Source: Bombilactobacillus mellifer (lineage in GTDB: Bacteria > Bacillota > Bacilli > Lactobacillales > Lactobacillaceae). Taken from it: a stretch of DNA of 64,000 nt. Positions 18,665-27,697 of this stretch are shown here, piece after piece (the first letter of the stretch is position 1; the number at the start of each line of letters is the position of its first letter). The DNA lies in the NCBI RefSeq assembly GCF_000970795.1, contig NZ_KQ034028.1:1221304-1285303 (forward strand), in the 5' to 3' direction. The notes beneath the pieces are model-generated. The model made no database searches and had not been told where the DNA came from. It saw only the letters and a program-made list of their open reading frames with translations. A program made the translations under genes and the position numbers.

Positions 18665-19594
18665 TCAGTCAACAAATACCTGCAGCTCGTCGCCAGCGAT
18701 ATGAAGATTATTTTGATAGTGCGGTCGTTTATAAAAATTGCCCTTAGTTAATTGGTGCTGGTAATGAATGGAATTGCCCTCTCCTCGAATCGAATAACCT
18801 AAATTTTTATTTAAATCTTTAAAAACCAGCTTGCCATTATCACCTTGAATTCGATTATGCTGTAGAAATTGTGTTTTTTGACAAGTCAGGGCGACCGTAT
18901 CTGCGTCAATAGTTACCTGTTGTAAAGTGGAATTACTAATTTGTGCTTTGAGACCATCGCCGTCGCAGTTTACCTGTTTTAAACGTGAATTATTAATGAG
19001 ATAGTTGCCTTGATCATCATCAGCAATCATTTTTTCACTGATCTGTACATGATCCAACTTTAATTTAGTCTTATCGTTATCCCAACGCAGTTGCCGCAGT
19101 TGTAATTGATGTAAGGTTAGCTGAACATCATTACCATCAATTTTAAATTGATTTAATGGCCGACTGGCAGGTACTGTGATGTAAATTTTGGTATTTGGCA
19201 GACGATCTTGATCCATCGCACCATGAGAATCATAATCCGAAATACTTAATTGCTGATGCGCTACTTTGACTTTGACCGGCAAAGCTTGTCGATTAGTCAC
19301 CCGAACTAAAAAGCGATCACCAGTTTGAACCACAACTTGAGCATTATAAACGTCTAAATTAACATTTTGAAACGGTTGGGTTAATTGATAACTATGATTT
19401 TTTCTACGTGGCAAAGAATGTCCCGAGACGAGCGCAATTTCCTGATCACCACTAATAATTTGTGGTCGCCGTGAAAAATCTAATAAATTACCTTCTTGGT
19501 TAATCGTTTTTATGCCGCCATTTTGAGCTCCAAAAATTGCCAATGCTGTGCCGATAACCAGAATAACTAAACTCCACAGATAATACTTTTTCAT
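18665..19594 (-). CDS. DUF4097 family beta-strand repeat protein, membrane-anchored
   Basis: A 309-residue protein with an N-terminal membrane anchor (YYLWSLVILVIGTALAIFGA) and an extracytoplasmic part made of repeating short beta-strands, e.g. IDGNDVQLTLHQLQLRQLRWDNDKTKLKLDHVQ, the DUF4097 beta-helix/adhesin-like pattern. Members include LiaX-type envelope-stress proteins; function here is inferred from that and from its operon with a PadR regulator and a DUF1700 membrane protein. The start overlaps the DUF1700 stop by 4 bp. Confidence 0.8.
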   Translation of the reverse strand: MKKYYLWSLVILVIGTALAIFGAQNGGIKTINQEGNLLDFSRRPQIISGDQEIALVSGHSLPRRKNHSYQLTQPFQNVNLDVYNAQVVVQTGDRFLVRVTNRQALPVKVKVAHQQLSISDYDSHGAMDQDRLPNTKIYITVPASRPLNQFKIDGNDVQLTLHQLQLRQLRWDNDKTKLKLDHVQISEKMIADDDQGNYLINNSRLKQVNCDGDGLKAQISNSTLQQVTIDADTVALTCQKTQFLQHNRIQGDNGKLVFKDLNKNLGYSIRGEGNSIHYQHQLTKGNFYKRPHYQNNLHIAGDELQVFVD

Positions 19595-20250
19595 TTAAGG
19601 TTACCTCCATGGTAATAACGATTACGAAATACTTTATTGCCAACCCAACGTGCGGCTTGTGCGGCTGAAGAAGCTAAAAAGCGCAGTAACTTGATTCCCA
19701 ATGGTAATAAAAGTAACGCACCAGCAATACAAATTAAGCTTAAACCAACATAAAAACAACCCACAGCCCAATAACTTGTTCCTAAAAAAGTTACGGTCTT
19801 TAAACCGAGAAAGATCCCTGTGCCAAAAAGGGTTACTACTAAAATGACAAAGGCGACAACCATCAAAACAAGAAATAATAAAACGCCACATAAAACTCCT
19901 AAAAAGGGAAAAGCTACCGGTACGGCACATAACCCTAAAATAATCCACCATACGGTTCGTAAATCTCGATGTGATTGCCGGGTTTGGCTCTGGGAAAAAT
20001 GACGTTGAGCTTCTTGATCTTGTGATTGCTGCTCTTGTACCACAGCAGGTGTCAGGGAATAATCTGCCAAAATTTTATGAGCTAATTGCTTGGCTGTTCC
20101 CAGTTCAGTTTCAATTTGACTTTGGCTATAGAGCTTAGCATCTAATAAATATTCTCGATAAAATTCCAGAACATCCTGTCGCTCCTCGGGATCTAAGCTG
20201 GATAAATACCCTGCTAGTTCCGCCATATATTGGTCAATCAAATCATGCAT
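19591..20250 (-). CDS. DUF1700 (HAAS domain) membrane protein
   Basis: A 219-residue protein. Residues 1-60 form the HAAS module (AELAGYLSSLDPEERQDVLE, FYREYLLDA), a signalling domain found beside PadR regulators. After a polar Gln/Ser-rich linker come several long hydrophobic segments (about residues 98-195). GGAGGAG precedes the ATG, which overlaps padR by 8 bp. In this class the membrane protein is thought to pass a signal between PadR and the extracytoplasmic partner; that is inference. Confidence 0.82.
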   Translation of the reverse strand: MHDLIDQYMAELAGYLSSLDPEERQDVLEFYREYLLDAKLYSQSQIETELGTAKQLAHKILADYSLTPAVVQEQQSQDQEAQRHFSQSQTRQSHRDLRTVWWIILGLCAVPVAFPFLGVLCGVLLFLVLMVVAFVILVVTLFGTGIFLGLKTVTFLGTSYWAVGCFYVGLSLICIAGALLLLPLGIKLLRFLASSAAQAARWVGNKVFRNRYYHGGNLK

Positions 20251-20560
20251 CTTTTGTCTCCTCCAAAACTGAATTTACCTGCGCTGAAAAATAATGCCAG
20301 TCGCTAATGATATTATTGAGATGCTTTCGGCCAGTATCAGTCAATTGGTAATATCGGCGATTACGGCCCTGATATGGTCGATCATAGGTATTTAACTCTG
20401 CACTCTTCTTTAAGCGTCGTAAAACCGGATAAATGGTGGATTCGGAAATCTCAAAATGCGATTGTACTTGTTGAGTTAACGCGTATCCATACAGATCTTG
20501 GTCGACCAAAGAAGCCAGAACCACTCCTTCAAGTAATTCCGCGGATATTTGAATTGCCAT
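20243..20560 (-). CDS. PadR family transcriptional regulator
   Basis: A 105-residue PadR-type winged-helix repressor: LASLVDQDLYGYALTQQVQ, SESTIYPVLRRLKKSAEL and the wing GRNRRYYQLTDTGRKHL. It has a minimal C-terminal dimer helix, so belongs to the small PadR subfamily. It heads the padR-DUF1700-DUF4097 operon and is likely autoregulatory; the AT-rich promoter just upstream has inverted-repeat character. AAGGGG precedes the ATG. Confidence 0.92.
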   Translation of the reverse strand: MAIQISAELLEGVVLASLVDQDLYGYALTQQVQSHFEISESTIYPVLRRLKKSAELNTYDRPYQGRNRRYYQLTDTGRKHLNNIISDWHYFSAQVNSVLEETKDA

Positions 20561-20590
20561 AATTCTGCCCCTTCCAATACTATATTTAAT

Positions 20591-20618
20591 ATAATATCAT
20601 ATTTAAAAAATATTACAA
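20591..20618 (-). promoter_or_regulatory. Predicted promoter of the PadR operon
   Basis: On the minus strand, TTGTAA (20618-20613) and TATTAT (20596-20591) with a 16-bp spacer, in a highly AT-rich stretch with ATAT-type symmetry that could be a PadR operator. Confidence 0.4.
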
Positions 20619-20620
20619 AT

Positions 20621-20651
20621 AAAAAAATAACTATGCTCTTCGGCATAGTTA
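20621..20651 (-). terminator. Terminator downstream of prfC
   Basis: 9-bp stem (20628-20636 with 20643-20651), 6-nt loop, seven Ts on the minus strand. It lies about 270 bp past the prfC stop, so either the prfC transcript has a long 3' end or another transcript ends here. Confidence 0.75.
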
Positions 20652-20918
20652 CTATTTTTCCGTGATTATTTATCCTAAGCGACTATTTTTAACTGAAACG
20701 TTAACCCATCACCATTGTGACTTCCTAGCTACTAAATCAGTATCGCACTAGTTAGCAATGTAAATTCCTTTAAAAACGGGAAAATAAAGCCGCCCACTGG
20801 CTAGCTAGATGGAAACGAAGATTTTAGCTCCATCCACTACTTTTTATAGATAACTTGGATAAACAATGCGTCAATCTAGACTATTGGGTAAAGTTTGAAA
20901 AAATTTGTACACTAACAA
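20652..20918. other. Gene-free interval downstream of prfC
   Basis: No convincing ORF on either strand and no recognised RNA motif. If the terminator at 20621-20651 belongs to prfC, this is a 3' untranslated region. Confidence 0.4.
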
Positions 20919-22496
20919 TTATAATTTGGCCGTTAATTTGACTTGCGGATATTTCTCCTGAAACCAATGTTCAGCAAATTGATTCTCAAATAAGAACAGC
21001 GGCTGATCAGCCATATCTTTGACTAACAAATTGCGCGAGGACGACATTTTGGGATCTAACTGCTCTGGGTCAATCCACCGCGCAATGCGGGAACCAATCG
21101 GTTTCATAATTACTTCCGTATTATATTCATTTTGCATCCGAAATTTAAATACTTCAAATTGTAATTGTCCCACTGCTCCCAAAATATAGTCACCGGTTTG
21201 GTAACTGCGATAGAGTTGCACGGCTCCTTCTTGAACTAACTGCTGCATTCCTTTATGAAAGGACTTTTGTTTCATAACATTTTTAGCAGTTACTTCCATA
21301 AAAAGCTCAGGCGTGAACTGGGGCAACGCCGGATATTCAATCGCTGTTTTTCCGCTATACAAAGTATCACCAATTTGAAAATTACCGGTATCATACAAGC
21401 CGACAATATCGCCCGCCACAGCTTTTTTGACCCGTTCCCGTTGATCGGACATAAATTCAGTCGCATTATTGAGTCGTAAAGATTTCTGCGTTCGCTGTAA
21501 AGTCACATCCATTCCTGGTTCAAATTCTCCGGAACCAATGCGCACAAAAGCAATTCGGTCACGATGTTTAGGATTCATATTCGCCTGAATTTTAAAGACA
21601 AATCCGGAAAATTGGTCATCGGTAGCCGCCAACTGACGGCCATCAACTAACTGGTGTGCACTAGGAGCGGGAGCCATCTTGATAAACTCATCTAAAAAAG
21701 TTTGAACCCCAAAATTAGTTAAGGCTGAGCCAAAAAAGACTGGCGTTTGTTCACCTTGAGCAATTTTGGCTTGATCAAAAGGGTTTCCAGCGGCTTGAAT
21801 TAATCCCACTTCTTCCAAAGTTTGACGATAAATACTGTCATGCGTCAATGGATGATCTGCTGGCAAGTGTCCCTGCTCGTCTAATGGTAAAAATCGCTCT
21901 TGTGGTTGATCTGCATGATACAATTCAATCTGATTATGGTACAAATCATACAATCCTACCAAATTCTTGCCACTGCCCATTGGCCAATTCATTGCACAGC
22001 CTTCAATTTGCAGCAAATCCTCTAACTCGCCGATCAAATCCAAAGGTTCGCGACCGTCACGATCTAATTTATTCATAAATGTGAAAATCGGTATTCCCCG
22101 TTGTTTAACGACTTTAAATAGTTTTTTGGTTTGGGCTTCAATGCCTTTAGCAGAATCGATGACCATTACCGCGGCATCAACCGCCATCAGGGTACGATAG
22201 GTGTCTTCAGAAAAATCTTCATGTCCGGGCGTATCCAAAATATTGATATGTTTGTCGTGATAATTAAATTCCATAACCGAACTGGTTACCGAAATACCCC
22301 GCTTTTTTTCAATTTCCATCCAGTCAGAAGTAGCATAATTTCCACTTTTTTTACCTTTAACCGTTCCGGCTGAGCGAATCACGCCGCCAAATAATAACAT
22401 TTGTTCCGTGATCGTCGTTTTGCCGGCATCAGGATGGGAAATAATGGCAAAAGTCCGCCGCTGCGCCACTTCTTGTGCCAATGATTCTGGTTTCAT
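20919..22496 (-). CDS. prfC: Peptide chain release factor 3
   Basis: A 525-residue translational GTPase RF3, which recycles RF1/RF2 after termination. GTPase motifs: G1 [15 protein letters not shown] (near residue 18), G2/switch region [13 protein letters not shown]3 [14 protein letters not shown] and G4 NKLDRDG. The RF3-specific C-terminal part contains [19 protein letters not shown] and [21 protein letters not shown] lies 7 nt before the ATG. No operon partner is evident. Confidence 0.96.
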   Translation of the reverse strand: MKPESLAQEVAQRRTFAIISHPDAGKTTITEQMLLFGGVIRSAGTVKGKKSGNYATSDWMEIEKKRGISVTSSVMEFNYHDKHINILDTPGHEDFSEDTYRTLMAVDAAVMVIDSAKGIEAQTKKLFKVVKQRGIPIFTFMNKLDRDGREPLDLIGELEDLLQIEGCAMNWPMGSGKNLVGLYDLYHNQIELYHADQPQERFLPLDEQGHLPADHPLTHDSIYRQTLEEVGLIQAAGNPFDQAKIAQGEQTPVFFGSALTNFGVQTFLDEFIKMAPAPSAHQLVDGRQLAATDDQFSGFVFKIQANMNPKHRDRIAFVRIGSGEFEPGMDVTLQRTQKSLRLNNATEFMSDQRERVKKAVAGDIVGLYDTGNFQIGDTLYSGKTAIEYPALPQFTPELFMEVTAKNVMKQKSFHKGMQQLVQEGAVQLYRSYQTGDYILGAVGQLQFEVFKFRMQNEYNTEVIMKPIGSRIARWIDPEQLDPKMSSSRNLLVKDMADQPLFLFENQFAEHWFQEKYPQVKLTAKL

Positions 22497-22639
22497 CTAT
22501 TTACCTCGGATCTTTTTCTAAAATTTAAAAAACGCCCCTGTGACATGAATAACTAGTGGGCGAGCAATGTTCAAAAGAACTTTTAGACAAATCACGCCAA
22601 GTACGTTAGGATAAAAATAGTTAAAGGAAGTGCAAAGCA

Positions 22640-23092
22640 ATGTCCAATAAAAAAAACTTTGTTATTTATACTTTTTTATTTGTAATTCCCTATTTTTTAT
22701 GTCTCACTCTTATTGGAACTTGTTATGACGCCCTAGTTAATCATTATCATAGTTGGTGGCGCTTATTGGTTTGTGCCTTTATTGGGGCTTGTTTAATGCT
22801 GGCGGTCAAAGCAATCGCTCAGCGACCTATAAAAATTATTACGCAGCGAACTACCAATCAAATTTTAAAAGTACTGATCAATTTTTTCAATATTGATTAC
22901 AGCCCGCGCAATTTGTATATTAATTTTGGTGTGGATGGAGTCTTAACGGTTATCTTCGCTTTAGGGTTACGCCGTTCCTTTTTCCTCTATCAATTGCAGG
23001 GCACCATGGTCGGCTGGATTATTTTCTTATTAATTCTATCTTTAACTCTGGCCTGCAACCTGGAATATAGCGCCTTTCAAAACACCAAATAA
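22640..23092 (+). CDS. Hypothetical membrane protein, 150 aa
   Basis: A 150-residue protein with four predicted helices (about residues 8-30, 40-60, 96-113 and 122-145) separated by a basic, Asn/Ile-rich cytoplasmic-type loop (QRPIKIITQRTTNQILK). Not recognised as a known family. AAGGAAG precedes the ATG. It is convergent with the nuclease gene, with stops directly adjacent. Confidence 0.6.
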   Translation: MSNKKNFVIYTFLFVIPYFLCLTLIGTCYDALVNHYHSWWRLLVCAFIGACLMLAVKAIAQRPIKIITQRTTNQILKVLINFFNIDYSPRNLYINFGVDGVLTVIFALGLRRSFFLYQLQGTMVGWIIFLLILSLTLACNLEYSAFQNTK

Positions 23093-23905
23093 TCAATTAC
23101 GTCTTATTATACTAGTCCCGTCTTGATAATTCAAAGTCACCCCTGCTTGGACATTAAAAATATAAATGTTGAATTTAACTTCTTGATCCTCAACTGATTG
23201 GCCTTGCATATGCACCCCGCGGGCTAGTAACTCTTGATCTTTAAAGACTGGTTCGACTTGATAACGTACGTGGTGTCGCGTTTGTTTGAGATAGTTGGCT
23301 ATTTGATTTTCATAATAAGTCATCGCCGGATCATTCAAAGAACGTGTTCCCGTCATGAGATTTTTAGGATTGTTGTTTTGACCAGTTAATTGATAACCAA
23401 TTAAATGACAACGATTATATAACCAATCTTGATGATTACCAATCCAAATCCGTTTGTTATGATAAGCTGTCGGTTGAATGTACAACCGTTCGCGCGGCTC
23501 ACGAGGCATTAAATCCGTACCCAACATGGCATTAGCCGTGGTTACTCGGTTGAAACGATCTAAAGGGCCATAGGTTTGCCAACTTCCCCGCGCCAAAGTT
23601 AAATCAGCACTTGTAAAAGTCGGCTGATTATGGTTAACCGCTACAATTTGCCGTCCTTGATAAGTCCAATTGGCTAAAGAACCTGTTTGATCGGATGTTG
23701 AAGATCGTTGAGAACCATTGATCGCTGGCTGCAAGCGCGTCAGCGGAGATTGTTGATTGGTATTCGGTTGTTTCGAGTGGGTGTTACCATCAGGCAAACC
23801 TAAAAATAAGAGTATGCCAATTATCAATAATCCAAAAACTAAATTCGAACGACGGCGTTTGCGGACATTACGTTTACGATGGGCGTGTTTTCTTCTTGCA
23901 GCCAT
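23093..23905 (-). CDS. DNA/RNA non-specific endonuclease, membrane-anchored
   Basis: A 270-residue nuclease of the beta-beta-alpha-Me (NUC1/Spd) family. A very basic N-terminus (AARRKHAHRKRNVRKRRR) is followed by a hydrophobic anchor (LVFGLLIIGILLFLGL), placing the catalytic domain outside the cell. The active-site motif is NRCHLIGYQLTGQNNNPKNL (about residues 160-180), with the catalytic His and metal-binding Asn; it continues with NLMTGTRSLND and MTYYENQIANYL. Such EndA/Spd-type enzymes degrade extracellular DNA or process it for uptake; coiA in the same window makes a competence link possible but unproven. AAGGAGG precedes the ATG. Confidence 0.88.
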   Translation of the reverse strand: MAARRKHAHRKRNVRKRRRSNLVFGLLIIGILLFLGLPDGNTHSKQPNTNQQSPLTRLQPAINGSQRSSTSDQTGSLANWTYQGRQIVAVNHNQPTFTSADLTLARGSWQTYGPLDRFNRVTTANAMLGTDLMPREPRERLYIQPTAYHNKRIWIGNHQDWLYNRCHLIGYQLTGQNNNPKNLMTGTRSLNDPAMTYYENQIANYLKQTRHHVRYQVEPVFKDQELLARGVHMQGQSVEDQEVKFNIYIFNVQAGVTLNYQDGTSIIRRN

Positions 23906-23940
23906 AACTCCTCCTTAATTATTCCAGAAAGGCTCATCCT

Positions 23941-24423
23941 ATGCTTTTTCGTCAAATTTATCATTCACCGATCGGTGAAATTACTATTATTGCCAGTGAT
24001 AAAGCATTAGTTGGCGTTTGGTTAGCGGATCAAAAATATTTTGCCGAGGGATTACCAAATCAAACTATTAAAAATCAGGCCAATGTAATAACCCAGTTAG
24101 TAGATCAGTGGTTAGAGCTATATTTTCATAAAAGCCCGCCACTGCAGTTACAAATCACTTATAATAATACGCGACTAACGCCCTTTCGCCAACAAGTTTG
24201 GCAGACTTTACAAACCGTCCCCTGGGGACAAACCATTACTTATCAGCAATTAGCACAACAAGTGGCAAATAAAAATTACACCCGTGCCGTTGCCCAGGCG
24301 GTGAGTCACAATCCGTTTACTTTAATTGTTCCCTGTCACCGCGTGGTGGGACAAGGACACCAATTAACCGGTTTTGCGGGCGGTCTGGTGCGAAAACGCT
24401 GGCTCTTGAACTGGGAACAATAG
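23941..24423 (+). CDS. ogt: Methylated-DNA-[protein]-cysteine S-methyltransferase (Ogt)
   Basis: A 160-residue suicide O6-alkylguanine repair protein. The active-site PCHRVVG is present in LIVPCHRVVGQGHQL (Cys about residue 131), with the DNA-binding TPFRQQVWQTLQTVPWGQTITYQQLA before it and GFAGGLVRKRWLLNWE at the end. It has no Ada-type regulatory domain, so is of the Ogt class. AGAAAGG precedes the ATG. It is divergent from the nuclease gene with a 35-bp gap. Confidence 0.94.
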   Translation: MLFRQIYHSPIGEITIIASDKALVGVWLADQKYFAEGLPNQTIKNQANVITQLVDQWLELYFHKSPPLQLQITYNNTRLTPFRQQVWQTLQTVPWGQTITYQQLAQQVANKNYTRAVAQAVSHNPFTLIVPCHRVVGQGHQLTGFAGGLVRKRWLLNWEQ

Positions 24424-24432
24424 ACTGTCAAC

Positions 24433-24466
24433 AAAAAGGAGCAAGCTGTCGAGCTTGCTCCTTTTT
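24433..24466. terminator. Bidirectional terminator
   Basis: 15-bp perfect stem (24433-24447 with 24452-24466) and a 4-nt loop, with A/T runs in both directions. It separates convergent ogt and the DUF402 gene. Confidence 0.92.
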
Positions 24467-24480
24467 GACTAGCTAATCCA

Positions 24481-25017
24481 TTAAACATGATGTAAAAGTT
24501 CCTGATACCGTTGATACCAAAGCTCTACATATCCTTGTGAAAAAGGTCCCTTATGCTGATCAATCCATTCAATTAAGGTTTCGGTACTATATTTTAAGAT
24601 GTCGTCAATTTGCTGCGAATAATGCCATAAGTGGGCATGTAACGCATATTCATCAACATCTAATAAACGTTTTTCGCCATTGGGAAAAACTTTAACATCG
24701 AGATCATAATCAATATATTTTAACGCTTCCTGGTCTAAGACAAAAGGCGTCGCTAAATTACAATAATACGACGGCCCATTTTCCCGTAACATTGTAACAA
24801 TATTGAACCAGTAATGCCGGTGGAAATAAACTAACGCTGGTTCGCGAGTCACCCAGCGTCGGTGATCAGCTTCCGTCACCAAAGTATGGTCATTACAACC
24901 AATTACTTCATTTTCACTTGTTTTTAAAACCATAGTATCTCGCCAAGTACGATGTAAATGGCCATCATGCTTATAACTCTGGATTGCTATATAGTCACCT
25001 TCTTTTGGAAGTTGCAT
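24481..25017 (-). CDS. Nucleoside tri/diphosphate phosphatase (DUF402, YgaC/Ntdp family)
   Basis: A 178-residue DUF402 protein. Family hallmarks are [62 protein letters not shown] and the metal-binding [16 protein letters not shown] plus LDVDEY. S. aureus SA1684/Ntdp hydrolyses nucleoside tri- and diphosphates. I use ATG 25017, which gives the family-typical start MQLPKEG; a GTG at 25023 adds two residues. It lies just downstream of recX on the same strand. Confidence 0.9.
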   Translation of the reverse strand: MQLPKEGDYIAIQSYKHDGHLHRTWRDTMVLKTSENEVIGCNDHTLVTEADHRRWVTREPALVYFHRHYWFNIVTMLRENGPSYYCNLATPFVLDQEALKYIDYDLDVKVFPNGEKRLLDVDEYALHAHLWHYSQQIDDILKYSTETLIEWIDQHKGPFSQGYVELWYQRYQELLHHV

Positions 25018-25089
25018 AGCCACCCAGCTTTCCAGAGTATGACTTACTCACTTCAAATTATAGCAAAGCTGCTGCTTGGATAATACTAA

Positions 25090-25872
25090 TTAATCTAAAT
25101 TTTCTAAAAAAGTGCAAATGGCCTCATGGGTAAACCCCCGGCGCCGTAAAGCAGCATACAATTTAGAACGTGCTTGAGATTGTTGTTGATAACGGGACCA
25201 CAGCTTAGTTCCTACTTGAGTTAATAAAGCACTCTCCGCTTCCGGATCAGATTGCCAATTACAATTAGCTAATACTTGGTCAATTACCTCTGGCGAATAA
25301 CCCCGCGCCAATAAGCGTTGTTGAGCTTTCAAACGTGTCCGTTGTAAAGTTTGATTATGTGCTTGCTGTTTGACTTTTTGAGCCAACTTTGTAGCATTAT
25401 CCAGCTGCAATGAGCGCGGAAATAATTGCAAAGCTTGGTGGATGGTAGCCGATTCAACTTGTCTTTGATGTAATTTACGGGCAATTTTTTGAGGACCATC
25501 CAAAGTGGTCTTCACAGCTGTACGGACTACTGCTTGAGCATAGCTTAAATCATCGACATAATGCAAAGCTTGCAACCGTTTGATGGTTGATTCGATCACA
25601 GCTTCAGAATAATTTTGTTCTACTAAATGTTGCTTTAATTCGGCCCGGCTGCGGGGTTGATAACCCAAATAATTGAGCGCTTTTTGATAGACTTGGTCAG
25701 TTTGTTCAGCATCTTGAATTTGTTGGACTGCCAGCTTATCTAACTTTGTACCCTTAACTAACATGTACCGTGTTAAAATCGATTCGCTCACTGAAAACGC
25801 ATAATGATTATCTAAAAAAATATTATAACGACCAGGACGTTTTTGGGTACTAATTTTAGTGATCAACGGCAT
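25090..25872 (-). CDS. recX: Regulatory protein RecX
   Basis: A 260-residue RecX, a modulator of RecA filament activity. Three-helix repeats typical of the family are visible: ALNYLGYQPRSRAELKQHL (about residues 65-85), VIESTIKRLQALHYVDDLSYAQAVVR, and the C-terminal RSKLYAALRRRGFTHEAICTFLE. The length is typical for Gram-positive RecX. AAGGAG lies 6 nt before the ATG. It is divergent from rlmCD with about 60 bp between, an arrangement seen in lactobacilli and other Firmicutes. Confidence 0.93.
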   Translation of the reverse strand: MPLITKISTQKRPGRYNIFLDNHYAFSVSESILTRYMLVKGTKLDKLAVQQIQDAEQTDQVYQKALNYLGYQPRSRAELKQHLVEQNYSEAVIESTIKRLQALHYVDDLSYAQAVVRTAVKTTLDGPQKIARKLHQRQVESATIHQALQLFPRSLQLDNATKLAQKVKQQAHNQTLQRTRLKAQQRLLARGYSPEVIDQVLANCNWQSDPEAESALLTQVGTKLWSRYQQQSQARSKLYAALRRRGFTHEAICTFLENLD

Positions 25873-25932
25873 GATAAACTCCTTGTGTTATACTCAAAAC
25901 AATTGATTTAATGAAAAAGGAAACCAACCAAC

Positions 25933-27342
25933 TTGAAAACATCTCAATGGCACTTAAAAATAGGTCAAAGTCTGACTTTAACTATCAAAAAAATGGGTAT
26001 TAATGGTGAAGGCATTGGTTATTGGCGAAACCACGTAATTTTTGTACCCCAAGTTTTACCAGGTGAAATTGCGACAATTGAAATTACCCATATCGCGCCT
26101 AATTATTTGCGCGGACGGTTAATTAAACTGAAAAAAACCAGCCCCCATCGCAACCTTCAACCGTCTGTCTTGGCCAAACAAGTAGGAGGATTAGAACTAG
26201 CACATCTACTATATCCACAACAATTAAGCTATAAACAAGCTATGTTGCACGAAGCCTTACGTCATTTCCGCCCACGCGGTTGGCAAAAATATCACATTCA
26301 ACCCACTATCGGCATGAATGACCCTTGGCATTATCGTAATAAAGCCCAATTTCCGATTCGAATAGTTAACGGGAAATTAATCTGTGGCTTATTTAAACCT
26401 GGCAGCCACACGATCGTGGACTGCTTAGAAATGCCTACCCAAGGTTCATTAACTTTGAGTATTTTACAACGGCTTGTTCCCTTGATTCAATCGTTTAATT
26501 TACCCATTTATCAGCCGGAGTCTAATTCTGGAATTTTAAAAACCTTGGTCGTACGGGAAAATCCCTCTACTAACCAAGCACAATTAACCTTTATTACGAA
26601 CTCATGGAAACTGCCCCAAAAGCGGGCTTTAATTGCCGCGATCCATCAAAAAATTCCAGAGGTAATTTCCATTGCCCAAAATTTTAATCCTGGTACTACC
26701 AGTTTAATTTGGGGAACCGATACTAAAATTTTGTGGGGTCAGTCTCATCTGATAGAGACTATCGGCAAGATCCAATTCCAATTATCGCCGGCAGCCTTTT
26801 TCCAATTAAATCTAACGCAAACAGAGAAATTATACCAAGTCGTTCAGCAAATGTTAAATCCACGACCAACGGACACTATAGTTGATGCTTATGCGGGGGT
26901 GGGAACCATTGGGCTCAGCTTGGCTGCACAAGTTCAAACCGTCATTGGCTCTGAAATCTCTTCCGCCGCTGTCCGTGATGCCAATGCTAATGCCGAATTG
27001 AACCATTTGACCAATGCCCATTACGAATGCGGGCGTACTGCCCAATTATATCCGCAATGGTTACAACGTGGGTTACAACCATCGGCGGTGATTGTCGATC
27101 CACCACGTACCGGGTTAGAGCCGGAATTTTTGCAATTTTTAAATCAATCCCACTTGTCAAAAATTATTTATCTTTCTTGTAACCCCTCTACATGGGCACG
27201 TGATCTTCGCACACTCAGTCAGGTTTATCATATTCAAACCATCCAACCAGTGGATATGTTCCCGCAAACACCCCACGTGGAATCCGTAACCTTGCTCAAA
27301 CGACGTCGCTCTTCCAAACAGTCCAATAGAAACTTTGAATAA
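25933..27342 (+). CDS. rlmD: 23S rRNA (uracil-C5)-methyltransferase, RlmCD/RumA family (copy 1)
   Basis: A 469-residue SAM-dependent m5U methyltransferase. An N-terminal TRAM-like RNA-binding domain (residues 8-65, containing GINGEGIGYW) precedes the methylase, with DAYAGVGTIGLSLAAQ for SAM binding, VDPPRTGLEPEF, the catalytic SCNPSTWARDL (nucleophile Cys) and HVESVTLLKRR at the end. The likely start is TTG 25933, with AAAAGG upstream; an internal ATG would delete the TRAM start. It is a paralogue of the gene at 51838. Which of U747/U1939 it modifies cannot be decided, so the symbol is tentative. Confidence 0.9.
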   Translation: MKTSQWHLKIGQSLTLTIKKMGINGEGIGYWRNHVIFVPQVLPGEIATIEITHIAPNYLRGRLIKLKKTSPHRNLQPSVLAKQVGGLELAHLLYPQQLSYKQAMLHEALRHFRPRGWQKYHIQPTIGMNDPWHYRNKAQFPIRIVNGKLICGLFKPGSHTIVDCLEMPTQGSLTLSILQRLVPLIQSFNLPIYQPESNSGILKTLVVRENPSTNQAQLTFITNSWKLPQKRALIAAIHQKIPEVISIAQNFNPGTTSLIWGTDTKILWGQSHLIETIGKIQFQLSPAAFFQLNLTQTEKLYQVVQQMLNPRPTDTIVDAYAGVGTIGLSLAAQVQTVIGSEISSAAVRDANANAELNHLTNAHYECGRTAQLYPQWLQRGLQPSAVIVDPPRTGLEPEFLQFLNQSHLSKIIYLSCNPSTWARDLRTLSQVYHIQTIQPVDMFPQTPHVESVTLLKRRRSSKQSNRNFE

Positions 27343-27374
27343 GCCCAATATCATATCAGCTCATCAGCTACTAC

Positions 27375-27411
27375 AAAAATAAAAAGTCACGCCGCATGCG
27401 ACGTGACTTTT
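27375..27411 (-). terminator. Terminator of the candidate ncRNA (also serves rlmCD)
   Basis: 10-bp arms (27382-27391 with 27102-equivalent 27402-27411) plus a GC-rich inner CGC/GCG. On the minus strand the hairpin is followed by a T-rich run to about 27375, a better tail than on the plus strand. Confidence 0.85.
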
Positions 27412-27691
27412 AAAGTGGAGATGATTGGCAACTGCCATCCTAACAGTAACACTACACCTTAATATAATGAAATCATCACTTTAACGCCATGTATTATTCA
27501 TAAATCTTGATGTCTGCTATGCAGGAACATCCAAATGTCAAAAAAATTGTTATCGTGATAATTTCTTGAGTTCTATGTCGAAACATAAAACTACTATTAT
27601 TTATCCGCTTTGAATCAATAACCTTAATTAAAGAAGCTTTTCACTCATGCTTCTAACCTTGCAGTTGCAGGAAGGTATATCATCTTTCCAC
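27375..27691 (-). ncRNA. Candidate structured non-coding RNA, about 315 nt
   Basis: No ORF of note occurs here, but all parts of a transcription unit do: a sigma-A promoter (27726-27698) and a strong terminator. The predicted first nucleotides (27691-27679) pair with the bases just before the terminator (27425-27415), and 8 bp inside (27668-27661) pair perfectly with 27435-27428, so the ends close into a long helix. Internal hairpins include one with a UUCG loop (27587-27574) and one at 27531-27509. I checked mentally for RNase P, tmRNA, SRP and 6S signatures and found none. The family is unknown. A cre-like palindrome in its promoter suggests carbon control. Confidence 0.6.
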
Positions 27692-27697
27692 GTCTTT

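Noticed and set aside
27375-27691. RNase P, tmRNA, SRP or T-box identity of the ncRNA
   Set aside because: No GAGGAAAGUCC-type, tag-peptide, Alu-domain or T-box GGUGG-type signals were found, and no gene lies downstream on the same strand for a leader.
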